Assembly: GCF_014252955.1 (NCBI RefSeq)
Contig: NZ_JACMIA010000001.1
Span: 1,910,258-1,974,257, forward strand
Direction: 5' to 3'
DNA from: Stappia sp. 28M-7
Lineage (GTDB): Bacteria > Pseudomonadota > Alphaproteobacteria > Rhizobiales > Stappiaceae
DNA length: 64,000 nucleotides
Shown here: positions 57,801 to 64,000 of the stretch, in pieces
Position numbering within the stretch: the first letter of the stretch is position 1
Layout: every line of letters begins with the position of its first letter
Position numbers and translations under genes: made by a program
The notes under the pieces: generated by a model
What the model was told of the DNA's origin: nothing
Seen by the model: the letters and a program-made list of their open reading frames with translations, nothing else
Database searches by the model: none

Positions 57801-58004
57801 CTGCAGGTGACCGACCGCATCCGTCTCAATCTGGTCCTGCCGGAGACGCTGGTCCAGGCAGTGGAGGAGCATCGCTCCCGCATCGCCCAGGACACGCTGG
57901 CGCTGGAGCTGACCATCGGCGGCGCGCTGGACGGAGCCTACCGCGCCACGCACGAGGTCGGCGGCAGCGAGATCGCCATCGAGCTCGTCAAGGCCGAGGC
58001 CTGA
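54867..58004 (+). CDS. ileS: Isoleucyl-tRNA synthetase, type 2 (eukaryote-like)
   Basis: The 1045-residue class I synthetase has HYGH at residues 58-61 in NGLPHYGHLATG and KLSKR at 606-610 in place of KMSKS. Blocks such as RFGWDCHGLPAE, TTPWTLPSNLALAV (editing-domain region) and WFDSGSMPFAQ are IleRS signatures. The HxGH / KLSKR combination and length fit the type 2 group, related to eukaryotic cytosolic IleRS. Type 2 enzymes are known for low sensitivity to mupirocin. Whether a second ileS exists elsewhere in this genome cannot be seen. The start at 54867 gives MYEAIDPNPNFPKLEE. Confidence 0.93.
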   Translation: MYEAIDPNPNFPKLEEDILKFWQENRIFEASVENRRNQDGAGEYIFYDGPPFANGLPHYGHLATGFVKDLIPRYRTMRGDCVERRFGWDCHGLPAELTSEKELGISGRNEILEYGIGKFNEHCSVSVMRFTNEWRYYVERQGRWVDFENDYKTMNLSFMESVIWGFKQLWDKGLVYRGYRVVPYSWAVQTPLSNFETRLDNSYRERQDPALTVGFLLKGERFASVPTRLLAWTTTPWTLPSNLALAVSPDLDYAILEKDGVRVILAEAALERYEREFGEWQKVGALKGAELAGTAYEPLFPYFKDTENAFAVLAAAFVEAGDGTGCVHIAPGFGEDDFELARDRGIPLVVPVDEAGKFTAEVADYVGQNVIEANKDIIRDLKARGDTVYRHETYLHDYPHCWRTDTPLIYKAIDAWYVAVSQFKDRMVELNQQIDWVPSHVRDGQFGKWLENARDWNISRNRFWGCPIPVWVSDDPNHPRMDVYGSLEELERDFGVKVDNLHRPMIDELVRPNPDDPTGKAMMRRVPEVLDVWFDSGSMPFAQQHYPFENKEHFERNFPADFIVEYVAQTRGWFYTLMVLSTAIFDRAPFRNAVCHGVVLDENKQKLSKRLQNYPDPVGVFNTYGADALRWYMLSSPLLVGGDLAVAKDGRGIAQALRQAIIPIWSAYYFFTLYANADQYKAQVRFDQKGLLDRYILAKTRELIEQIEGSLDAYDIPSAYSHVPGYIDALNNWYIRRSRSRFWGEELNDDKRDALDTLYTVLTHLMRVLAPMMPFVSERIYKGLTGELSVHLADWPEAARMPSDPDLVRRMDLIRDVCNSVMSLREAKRLRARLPLKTLTVAHADIEDLRPYSQLIADEVNVKELVLEADPLSVGEHSLVVKPQIGKRLGQKMKEVMTASKTGNWTLRSDGIVELAGVELPPEDYTMRVMAPEGSDTGLFDASRGVVVMDTRIYPELEREGYARDVVRLIQQTRKDGGLQVTDRIRLNLVLPETLVQAVEEHRSRIAQDTLALELTIGGALDGAYRATHEVGGSEIAIELVKAEA

Positions 58005-58028
58005 TCGCGGGGATTGCACTGACAAGGC

Positions 58029-58051
58029 CCGCGGGGACAAGTGCCCCGCGG
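58029..58051 (+). terminator. GC-rich hairpin after ileS
   Basis: Perfect arms CCGCGGGG and CCCCGCGG with a seven-base loop, 24 bp after the ileS stop, without a U-tract. Confidence 0.5.
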
Positions 58052-58440
58052 ACCAACGCCTGGCGCGGTCCGGCGGCGGACCACGACGACGGGGACAAGC
58101 GGTAAAACGAGATTGAGAGAGCTTTCTCGAAATCTCGCGTCGCCGTTTGAGCGTTTGATTTTAAGTATCTGAAATTGTTTTGTTATTTTTGTTGGGTTGT
58201 TCTCCCGAATTTCGAGACGGATTTTGCAAAAATCGCTCTCGAAATCCGCTGAAATCGAGACCGCTGTCCAAACCGGCCGGACGGCTTGAGTGATCGGGCG
58301 ACGAACCTGCCCGCATCGCTTCCCCCTTGCGCAAACCTCCCCCGCGTCTCCGCTTACGCTTCGTGTGGGATGACGCCGGAGAGGTTGGAGCGCAGCGCTG
58401 GCGGTGACCGGCCGACGCGAACCCACCCCTCGGCTGTCGT

Positions 58441-58468
58441 CCCGGTTTCGGCGAAGCCGAAGACCGGG
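58441..58468. repeat. Intergenic palindromic unit 1
   Basis: CCCGGTTTCGGC and GCCGAAGACCGGG pair with one unpaired base. The unit resembles REP-like elements. Confidence 0.5.
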
Positions 58469-58567
58469 AACCAGTAACCCCGAACGGATCTGCTCGAGCC
58501 TCGGCGTTGCCGCCGGACCGTTGGTGGCGGCCGTCATCGCGCCACCGTCAGCCCCCACGGATACTGG

Positions 58568-58587
58568 ATACCTGCCTTCGCAGGTAT
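58568..58587. repeat. Intergenic palindromic unit 2
   Basis: Perfect arms ATACCTGC and GCAGGTAT with a CTTC loop. Confidence 0.55.
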
Positions 58588-58642
58588 GACAACCGAGAGT
58601 GGGGTGCGTGCCGTCCGTCTCACGCCTGCTGAGGGTGCCAAT

Positions 58643-58683
58643 GGGTCCCGGCTCTCCGGCTTCGCCTGCGGCCGGGATGACCC
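58643..58683. repeat. Intergenic palindromic unit 3
   Basis: GGGTCCCGGC and GCCGGGATGACCC flank an inner CCGGCTTCGCCTGCGG. A shorter related piece (CGGCCGGGATGATC) follows near 58720. Confidence 0.5.
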
Positions 58684-58756
58684 TTGAGGGGTGGGGCAGC
58701 GTTGCGGCTCGCCGATCCGGCCGGGATGATCTCCGAAGGGAGGCGCCGCCCGTCCC

Positions 58757-59755
58757 CTACAACCGGACCGGCTCGCCGCTTTGCGCGGAGAGCGTTGCCG
58801 CGTCGGCGAGCCGCTGCGCCATCAGTCCGTCATGGCCGCTCGGTGAGGGCAGGGTGGTGCCGCGCGCGCAGTCGATGAAGGCGGCGAGCTGCAGCCGGTA
58901 GGCTTGCGCGTAGCGCTCCAGGAAGAAGTTCTGCACCGGGTCGGCGGTGAAGCCCGAGGCGGTCGCCAGTTCCACCGTCGTCTCGTGCTGGTTGCCGGCG
59001 CGCAGCAGGCCGAGCGAGCCGTGCACCTCCACCCGCTGGTCGTAGCCGTAGGTGGCGCGGCGCGAGTTGGAGATCTGGCAGATCCTGCCGCGCGCGGTCT
59101 TCAGCAGCACCGCGGCGGTGTCGACATCGCCCGCCTTGCCGATCTCAGGGTCGACGAGGGCGGAGCCGACCGCATGCACCTCCACCGGCTCGTCGCCGAG
59201 CAGGAAGCGCGCCATGTCGAAGTCGTGGATCATCATGTCGCGGAAGAGGCCGCCCGAGCGCTCGATATAGGAGACCGGGGGCGGGGAGGGATCGCGCGAC
59301 AGGATCGTCACCAGCTCGACCTCGCCGATCCGCCCTTCCGCGATGCGCGCGCGCAAGGAGGCGAAGTTCGGGTCGAAGCGGCGGTTGAAGCCGATGAACA
59401 GCGGCACGCCGGCCGCCTCGACCACCTCAAGCACGCCCTCGATGCGCTGCGCCGACATGTCGACGGGCTTTTCGCAGAAGATCGCCTTGCCGGCTTTGGC
59501 GGCGCGCTCGATGAAATCCGAGTGGGTGTCGGTCGGCGAGGCGATCAGCACCGCGTTCGATCCCTTGCCCTCCAGCGCCTCGTCGAGCGAGATCACCGGC
59601 GCGCCGAGGCGCGTTGCAAGGGTTGCGGCGGCCACTTCCACCGCATCGCAGATGCCGGCCAGCCGGACGTCGTTGGTCTCCGCCGCACGCGCGGCCAGAT
59701 TGGCGGCGTGGATCTGGCCGATCCGGCCCGCACCGATGACAGCTACAGACAGCAA
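58757..59755 (-). CDS. iolG: Inositol 2-dehydrogenase (IolG/IdhA), Gfo/Idh/MocA family
   Basis: The 332-residue protein starts at TTG 59755, with AAAGGA about nine bases upstream. It has the NAD-binding motif VAVIGAGRIGQIHAANLA at the N-terminus, AIFCEKPVDMS with the EKP motif, FNRRFDPNF, and GGLFRDMMIHDFDMARFLLGDEP with the H-D catalytic region of inositol dehydrogenases. It oxidises myo-inositol to 2-keto-myo-inositol, the first step of inositol catabolism. No other iol genes are in the window. A GGAA-N6-TTCC box lies 18 bp upstream of the start. Confidence 0.88.
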   Translation of the reverse strand: MLSVAVIGAGRIGQIHAANLAARAAETNDVRLAGICDAVEVAAATLATRLGAPVISLDEALEGKGSNAVLIASPTDTHSDFIERAAKAGKAIFCEKPVDMSAQRIEGVLEVVEAAGVPLFIGFNRRFDPNFASLRARIAEGRIGEVELVTILSRDPSPPPVSYIERSGGLFRDMMIHDFDMARFLLGDEPVEVHAVGSALVDPEIGKAGDVDTAAVLLKTARGRICQISNSRRATYGYDQRVEVHGSLGLLRAGNQHETTVELATASGFTADPVQNFFLERYAQAYRLQLAAFIDCARGTTLPSPSGHDGLMAQRLADAATLSAQSGEPVRL

Positions 59756-59772
59756 GGTCTTGATCCTTTCGA

Positions 59773-59786
59773 GGAACGTTTATTCC
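59773..59786. promoter_or_regulatory. Possible IolR-type operator upstream of iolG
   Basis: GGAA, six bases, TTCC: the palindrome reported for the RpiR-type repressor IolR upstream of inositol genes in rhizobia. It is right before the iolG start codon. Confidence 0.5.
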
Positions 59787-59792
59787 ATATTG

Positions 59793-59813
59793 ACGCAATC
59801 ATAGAATTTGCGT
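59793..59813. repeat. Inverted repeat in the iolG / oxidoreductase divergent region
   Basis: ACGCAA and TTGCGT are separated by nine A/T-rich bases, midway between the two divergent starts. A second operator is possible. Confidence 0.35.
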
Positions 59814-59921
59814 TTCATCCACGCAAGATCGCATGCACCGGCATGCGGGCCGTTTCCGGACGTTACGCACCGGTTTCGGCCGGGTATCGCGTGCCGGACA
59901 CTGTCGCAAGGAGACAGCGCC

Positions 59922-61049
59922 ATGACCAGCCCGGACGGGTCCCTCGGTGTCGGCCTGATCGGCACCGGCTACATGGGCAAGTGCCACGCGCTGGCCTGGA
60001 ATGCGGTGCGCGCCGTCTTCGGCGATGTGGCGCGTCCAAGGCTCGAAATGCTGGCGGAGGTCAACGAGGATCTGGCCCGCCAGCGGGCCTCGGCCTTCGG
60101 CTTTGCCCGTGCCACTTCCGACTGGCGGGCGCTGGTGAACGACGCGGGCGTCGATGTGGTGTCGATCACGACGCCGAACGCGTTTCATCCGGAGATGGCG
60201 ATTGCCGCGCTGCAGGCCGGCAAGCATGTGTGGTGCGAAAAGCCGATGGCGCCGGCTCTTGCCGATGCGCAAGGGATGCTGGCGGCGGCGCGCAGCAGCG
60301 GGCGCATCGCGGCGCTCGGCTACAACTACATCCAGAACCCGGCCTTTCGCGAGATCGCCCGCATGATCGCGGATGGTGCCATCGGCGAGCCCATCCAGTT
60401 CCGCGCCGAGATGGACGAGGACTTCATGGCCGACCCGGAGCAGGCCTTCTATTGGAAGAGCGAGGCGAGTTCCGGCTACGGCGCGCTCGACGATTTCGCC
60501 GTGCACCCGCTGTCGCTGGCGCACCGGCTGTTCGGCAAGGCGGAGCGGGTGTTCTGCGACATGGCGAAGCCCTATGCCACCCGGCCGCTGGCCGAGGGCG
60601 GGCGCCGCGCCGTGGAAACCCACGACATGGCCAATGTCCTGCTGCGCTTTTCCGGTGGGCTGCAGGCGAGCCTGCTGGTCAACCGGTCGGCCTGGGGGCG
60701 CAAGGGCCGCATCGCGCTGCAGGTCTTCGGCTCGAAGGGCTCGATCCTCTACGACCAGGAGCGGATGAACGAGATCGAGCTGTACAGCGCGACCGGCGAT
60801 CCCGCCCGCCAGGGCTTTACCCGCATTCTCACGGGACCTGCGCACCCGCCCTATGGCAGCTTCGTGCCGGCGCCGGGCCACGGTCTCGGCTTCAACGATC
60901 TCAAGGTGATCGAATGCCGCGAGCTGATCCGCCTCATCCGGGGCGAACCGGCGAGCCTGATCACTTTCGAGGAAGGGATCGAGATCGAGCGCACGGTGCA
61001 TGCCGCTGCCCGGTCCTTTGCCAGCGGCGGCTGGGAAGAGGTCGGCTGA
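59922..61049 (+). CDS. Gfo/Idh/MocA-family sugar oxidoreductase
   Basis: The protein is 375 residues from MTSPDGSLGVGLIGTGYMGKCHALAW. It has the Rossmann GTGYMG, HVWCEKPMAPALADA with the EKP motif, ALGYNYIQNPAF, and GYGALDDFAVHPLSLAHRLFG as the catalytic-region equivalent. It differs clearly from the neighbouring iolG. AAGGAG lies upstream of ATG 59922; the longer frame from 59808 would remove the divergent promoter region. The substrate, possibly an inositol isomer or sugar, is unknown. It converges with the MocR gene directly at its stop. Confidence 0.82.
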   Translation: MTSPDGSLGVGLIGTGYMGKCHALAWNAVRAVFGDVARPRLEMLAEVNEDLARQRASAFGFARATSDWRALVNDAGVDVVSITTPNAFHPEMAIAALQAGKHVWCEKPMAPALADAQGMLAAARSSGRIAALGYNYIQNPAFREIARMIADGAIGEPIQFRAEMDEDFMADPEQAFYWKSEASSGYGALDDFAVHPLSLAHRLFGKAERVFCDMAKPYATRPLAEGGRRAVETHDMANVLLRFSGGLQASLLVNRSAWGRKGRIALQVFGSKGSILYDQERMNEIELYSATGDPARQGFTRILTGPAHPPYGSFVPAPGHGLGFNDLKVIECRELIRLIRGEPASLITFEEGIEIERTVHAAARSFASGGWEEVG

Positions 61050-62480
61050 TCAGCTCGCCTGCGAGCGGCGCCCGGTGATCTCGCGGGCCTCGGTCAGCGC
61101 TTGCCGCAGCACCGCATCGACCTCCGGACCGCCCATCTGGCTGACGTTGAAGCGCATGAATCCGGTCTGCGTCTGCGCCGCGCTGAAGGCGTTGCCCGGC
61201 GCCAGCACGATGCCCCGCTTCAGCGCGGCACGGGCGACATCGGCCGCATCCAACCCCTCCGGCAGCCGGCACCACAGGTAGAAGCCGCCGCGCGGCTCCA
61301 GCCACGGTGTGATGCCGAGCGCGCTGAGCCGTGACGCTGCCTGCCTCCGCGCCCTGGCAAGGCGGCCCTGCAGGGCAGCGACATGCTTGCGATAGCCGCC
61401 ATCGGCCAGCACAACGCGCAGCAGCTCGGCCGCCATCGGGCTCGGCCCGCCGAAATTCGTCGCCACCTGCAGGTCGATCAGCGCGGAGATCCAGTCGGGC
61501 CGGGCGGCGATGTAGCCGCAGCGGGCCGAGGCCGACAGCGTCTTGGAGAAGCTGCCGATGCGGATCACCCGCTCCAGCCCGTCGAGCGCGGCAAGGCGGG
61601 GGGAGGGCTCCGGCTCGAAGGCGGCGAAGATGTCGTCCTCGATGATGGTGAGGTCGTGCTGCGCGGCGAGCACCAGGAGCCGGTGCGCCACGGGAGCCGA
61701 GATGGTAGCGCCGGTCGGATTGTGCAGGGCGGAGTTGGTGAGGTAGAGGCGCGGCCGCGCGCTCGCCAGCACCTGCGCGAACCGCTCCGTGTCCGGTCCC
61801 TGCGGGGTGTAGGGAACCCCGACGATCCGCACCTGATGCGCCCGCAGCAAGGCCTGGAAGTTGAAATAGCAGGGATCGTCGACCAGAACCGTGTCGCCGG
61901 GGCGCAGCAGCAGCCGGCAGATCAGGTCCATTCCTTGTGTCCCCGAACCGGCCAGCAGGATGCGGTCGGGCGGCACGTCCAGCCCCTGCTCGGCAAGATC
62001 GCGGGCGATGAGGCGGCGCAACTCGCCCTGACCCTGCGCGCTGCCGTAGTCGGCGAGCGTTTCCGCCTCCACCCGCGACAGGGCGCGCAGGGCCCGCCGG
62101 AGAGCATCGGTGGGCATCCAGTCGGCCGGCAGCCAGCCGCAGCCGGGCTTGGGCAGGGCGGGATCCGCATCCAGCGCCTGGCGCGAGATCCAGAAAGGGT
62201 CGATGGCCCGGTCGAGCCGTGCTCCCGTGGCGGCGATCTGAAGCGGCTGCGGCGTGTCCAGCACGAAGAAGCCGGAACCGCGCCGGGCTGTGATCAGCCC
62301 GTCGGCGGCCAGCCGGTCGTAGGCCTCCACCACGGTGGAGGGCGAGACCTGCATGGAGGCGGCGAGCCCGCGGATCGAGGGAAGGCGCTCGCCCGGCGTC
62401 AGCGTCCGCGTCTCGATCCGCTTGCGGATCGCGGCCATCACGGTTTGCGTGCGCGTGCTCCGGGTCATCCTGTTGCCCAT
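61050..62480 (-). CDS. MocR/GntR-family transcriptional regulator with aminotransferase domain
   Basis: The protein is 476 residues from MGNRMTRSTRTQTVM; starts at 62468 and 62498 are also possible. Residues 10-75 form a GntR winged helix (LPSIRGLAASMQVSPSTVVEAYDRLAADGLITARRGSGFFV). The rest is a fold-type I aminotransferase domain with ALHNPTGATIS, IIEDDIFAAF and the PLP lysine in RIGSFSKTLSASARCGYIA. MocR proteins use PLP or an amino compound as effector. It is divergent from an EamA transporter, which is the probable target. Confidence 0.88.
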   Translation of the reverse strand: MGNRMTRSTRTQTVMAAIRKRIETRTLTPGERLPSIRGLAASMQVSPSTVVEAYDRLAADGLITARRGSGFFVLDTPQPLQIAATGARLDRAIDPFWISRQALDADPALPKPGCGWLPADWMPTDALRRALRALSRVEAETLADYGSAQGQGELRRLIARDLAEQGLDVPPDRILLAGSGTQGMDLICRLLLRPGDTVLVDDPCYFNFQALLRAHQVRIVGVPYTPQGPDTERFAQVLASARPRLYLTNSALHNPTGATISAPVAHRLLVLAAQHDLTIIEDDIFAAFEPEPSPRLAALDGLERVIRIGSFSKTLSASARCGYIAARPDWISALIDLQVATNFGGPSPMAAELLRVVLADGGYRKHVAALQGRLARARRQAASRLSALGITPWLEPRGGFYLWCRLPEGLDAADVARAALKRGIVLAPGNAFSAAQTQTGFMRFNVSQMGGPEVDAVLRQALTEAREITGRRSQAS

Positions 62481-62532
62481 CTGTATGGTCGATTGCATCA
62501 ATACAGTTTGGATCGATTGTACTGGTCTGTAC
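62481..62532. promoter_or_regulatory. Repeat-rich operator region between the MocR and EamA genes
   Basis: CTGTAT (62481-62486) and ATACAG (62501-62506) form an inverted repeat, and TGTAC occurs as direct repeats at 62518 and 62528, ten bases apart. Direct repeats are typical of MocR binding sites. Confidence 0.45.
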
Positions 62533-62589
62533 CTGTCTCCGCCAGCGCTCCTGCGCCACACCTTGCGGATGATGGACAGGAACAGCGGC

Positions 62590-63450
62590 ATGCACTCACC
62601 TCTCGCCGCCTGGGGCAACGGTCTCCTCGGCGTTCTGATCTTCAGCGGCTCGCTGCCGGCGACCCGCGTTGCGGTCGGCGGGTTCAGCCCGCTGTTTCTC
62701 ACCTCGGCGCGCGCGGTGCTGGCGGCGCTGATGGCCGGCGCGATCCTGCTCGTGCTGCGCCAGAAGCGCCCGGCGGCGGGCGACGTGGTGCCGCTGGTGC
62801 TGGTTGCGCTCGGCGTCGTCGTCGGCTTTCCGCTGCTGACCGCCATGGCGCTGGAGCATGTCACTGCGGCCCATTCCATCGTCTTCATCGGGTTGTTGCC
62901 GCTGTCGACGGCGATCTTTGGCGTGTTGCGCGGCGGCGAGCGCCCGCGTCCGCTGTTCTGGGCGTTTTCCGGCGCCGGCGCGCTGGCCGTCGCCCTCTTC
63001 GCTGTGCAGGGCAACGGCGAGATCTCGCTGGTCGGCGACCTGCTGATGCTTGCTGCGATCCTCGTCTGCGGCTTCGCCTATGCGGAAGGCGCGCGGCTGG
63101 CGCGTCGTCTTGGCGGCTGGCAGGTGATCTGCTGGGCGCTGGTCTTCTCTCTGCCGCCGATGGTCGCGCTGGCTCTGCTGGTCCATCCGCAGACGCTTGC
63201 CGGCATTGCCATGCCCGCCTGGGCCGGCCTTGCCTATGTCTCGGTCTTCTCGATGCTGGTCGGCTTCTTCTTCTGGTATCGCGGCCTTGCGCTCGGCGGC
63301 ATTGCCGGCGTCGGCCAGCTGCAATTGCTGCAGCCCTTCTTCGGCCTGCTGCTGGCCGGTCTGCTGCTCGCCGAGCCGGTCGCCCCGTCGATGATCGCCG
63401 TCACCGTCTTCGTGGTGGCCTGCGTCGTCGGGGCGCGCCGTTTCGCCTGA
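62590..63450 (+). CDS. EamA-family (DMT superfamily) transporter
   Basis: The protein is 286 residues with about ten hydrophobic segments in two EamA halves: GNGLLGVLIFSGSLPATRVAVGGFSPLF in the first and LAYVSVFSMLVGFFFWYRGLALGGIAGVGQLQLLQPFFGLLLAGLLLAEP in the second. ATG 62590 has AGGA upstream; ATG 62569 would add seven residues. Members export amino acids or metabolites. Divergence from a MocR regulator suggests an amino-compound substrate. Confidence 0.85.
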   Translation: MHSPLAAWGNGLLGVLIFSGSLPATRVAVGGFSPLFLTSARAVLAALMAGAILLVLRQKRPAAGDVVPLVLVALGVVVGFPLLTAMALEHVTAAHSIVFIGLLPLSTAIFGVLRGGERPRPLFWAFSGAGALAVALFAVQGNGEISLVGDLLMLAAILVCGFAYAEGARLARRLGGWQVICWALVFSLPPMVALALLVHPQTLAGIAMPAWAGLAYVSVFSMLVGFFFWYRGLALGGIAGVGQLQLLQPFFGLLLAGLLLAEPVAPSMIAVTVFVVACVVGARRFA

Positions 63451-63459
63451 GCGGCGCGC

Positions 63460-64000
63460 TCAGGAAAAGATCCCGCGTTCGCTCGCCACCGCCTCGGAGA
63501 TGAAATCCGCGACCACGCGCACGCGCCCAAGGTCGCGGACGCTCTCATGCAGCACCAGCCAGTAGCCGCGCGAGATCGTGCGCTCGGGCAGCACCTGCAC
63601 CAGGTCGGGGTCGCTGCGGGCGATGAAGGCATGCAGGATGCCGATGCCGGCACCAGCGCGCACCGCCTCGGTCTGGCCGAGCGCGGAAGCGATCTCGAAG
63701 CGCGGCTGGAAGGCGCGGTCGATCTCCTCGGCATAGGCGAGCGCGCCGGAATAGACGAGATCCTCCACATAGCCGACCAGCGCGTGCGACTTGAGCTCCG
63801 CAGCGGTTTTCGGCGTGCCGGCCCGGGCGAGATAGGCGCGCGAGGCGTAGAGGCCGAGCGTGTAGTCGACCAGCTTGCGCGCCACCAGCCGGCCATGGTC
63901 CGGCCGCTCCACGGTGATGGCGATGTCCGCCTCGCGCCGCGACAGGGAGACCGCGCGGGGAACGGGGACGAGCTGCAGTGTCAGGGCCGGGTGGCGCTCG
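63460..64000 (-). CDS. LysR-family transcriptional regulator (5' end outside window)
   Basis: Only the C-terminal 180 residues are in the window, reading from the right edge inward. They form the LysR substrate-binding domain: HPALTLQLVPVPRAVSLSRREADIAITVERPDHGR, LGLYASRAYLARAGTPK and AVRAGAGIGILHAFIARSDPDLVQVLPE. The DNA-binding helix-turn-helix lies beyond position 64000. It ends 9 bp after the convergent EamA gene. Confidence 0.85.
   Translation of the reverse strand, partial: ERHPALTLQLVPVPRAVSLSRREADIAITVERPDHGRLVARKLVDYTLGLYASRAYLARAGTPKTAAELKSHALVGYVEDLVYSGALAYAEEIDRAFQPRFEIASALGQTEAVRAGAGIGILHAFIARSDPDLVQVLPERTISRGYWLVLHESVRDLGRVRVVADFISEAVASERGIFS

Larger units (their letters stand above)
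58005..58756. other. 752-bp intergenic region with hairpins and an A/T-rich segment
   Basis: No convincing gene is present. It holds a hairpin directly after ileS, an A/T-rich stretch (about 58140-58220), and from 58380 a mosaic of palindromic units resembling dispersed intergenic repeats of alphaproteobacteria. Short open frames inside it run through these palindromes and are not credible. Confidence 0.7.

Noticed and set aside
58286..58901. Short plus-strand open frames in the intergenic region before iolG
   Set aside because: They run through palindromic repeat units, have no ribosome-binding site and partly overlap iolG.
59808..59921. N-terminal extension of the Gfo/Idh/MocA gene to 59808
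   Set aside because: It would cover the divergent operator region, does not resemble the family, and the ATG at 59922 has a good ribosome-binding site.

Overview
The window is high-GC DNA from an alphaproteobacterium. Indications are the fused cysNC gene, a norEF / norCBQD nitric oxide reductase locus, an ubiTUV anaerobic quinone module, a group 2 KpsMTE capsule exporter, an idhA-type inositol dehydrogenase and a DUF2793 protein. A Hyphomicrobiales/Stappiaceae-like marine or host-associated denitrifier would fit, but the species cannot be fixed from sequence alone. No rRNA, tRNA, CRISPR array or insertion sequence was seen.

Layout. (1) 1-26.4 kb is a surface-polysaccharide locus. It starts with a minus-strand kpsE(partial)-kpsT-kpsM exporter and a flavoprotein oxidase. 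The plus strand then carries dTDP-rhamnose genes (rfbC, an atypical SDR, rfbD, rfbA), an RgpF-type rhamnan protein, two methyltransferases, the PAPS-making genes cysD-cysNC, a galE, a 1695-residue multi-domain glycosyltransferase and a HAD-family protein. A lower-GC minus-strand gene follows, fusing a methyltransferase to a sulfotransferase-like capsule domain, then a DUF2793 protein, a methyltransferase with a helical tail and a GT-B enzyme. (2) 26.4-37.3 kb is an anaerobic-respiration block: norD-norQ-norB-norC (minus), norE-norF-moaB (plus), ubiV-ubiU-ubiT (minus) and a ubiD/ubiX-like pair (plus). Two CRP/FNR-family palindromes lie between the divergent units. (3) 37.4-41.6 kb returns to sugar nucleotides: manC, a phosphomannomutase and an AGE-family epimerase. 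(4) 41.7-53.3 kb holds a small secreted protein and three RTX proteins. The first is a serralysin-type metalloprotease; the other two are paralogues with duplicated leaders. All three share near-identical 306-bp repeat units and C-terminal secretion regions. (5) 53.4-58.0 kb has a UDP-sugar dehydrogenase and an isoleucyl-tRNA synthetase with eukaryote-like signatures. (6) 58.0-64 kb has a 750-bp intergenic region rich in hairpins, two Gfo/Idh/MocA dehydrogenases (one idhA/iolG), a MocR regulator divergent from an EamA transporter, and a partial LysR gene.

How the parts may work together. The rhamnose, mannose, galactose and uronic-acid precursor genes, the glycosyltransferases and the KpsMTE exporter form an ABC-dependent polysaccharide pathway. 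CysDN-C next to a sulfotransferase-like protein suggests a sulfated product. The nor, moaB and ubi genes support respiration without oxygen: NO removal, molybdopterin, and oxygen-independent ubiquinone synthesis. That block separates two groups of polysaccharide genes. The RTX proteins look like type I secretion substrates, but no type I exporter is in the window.
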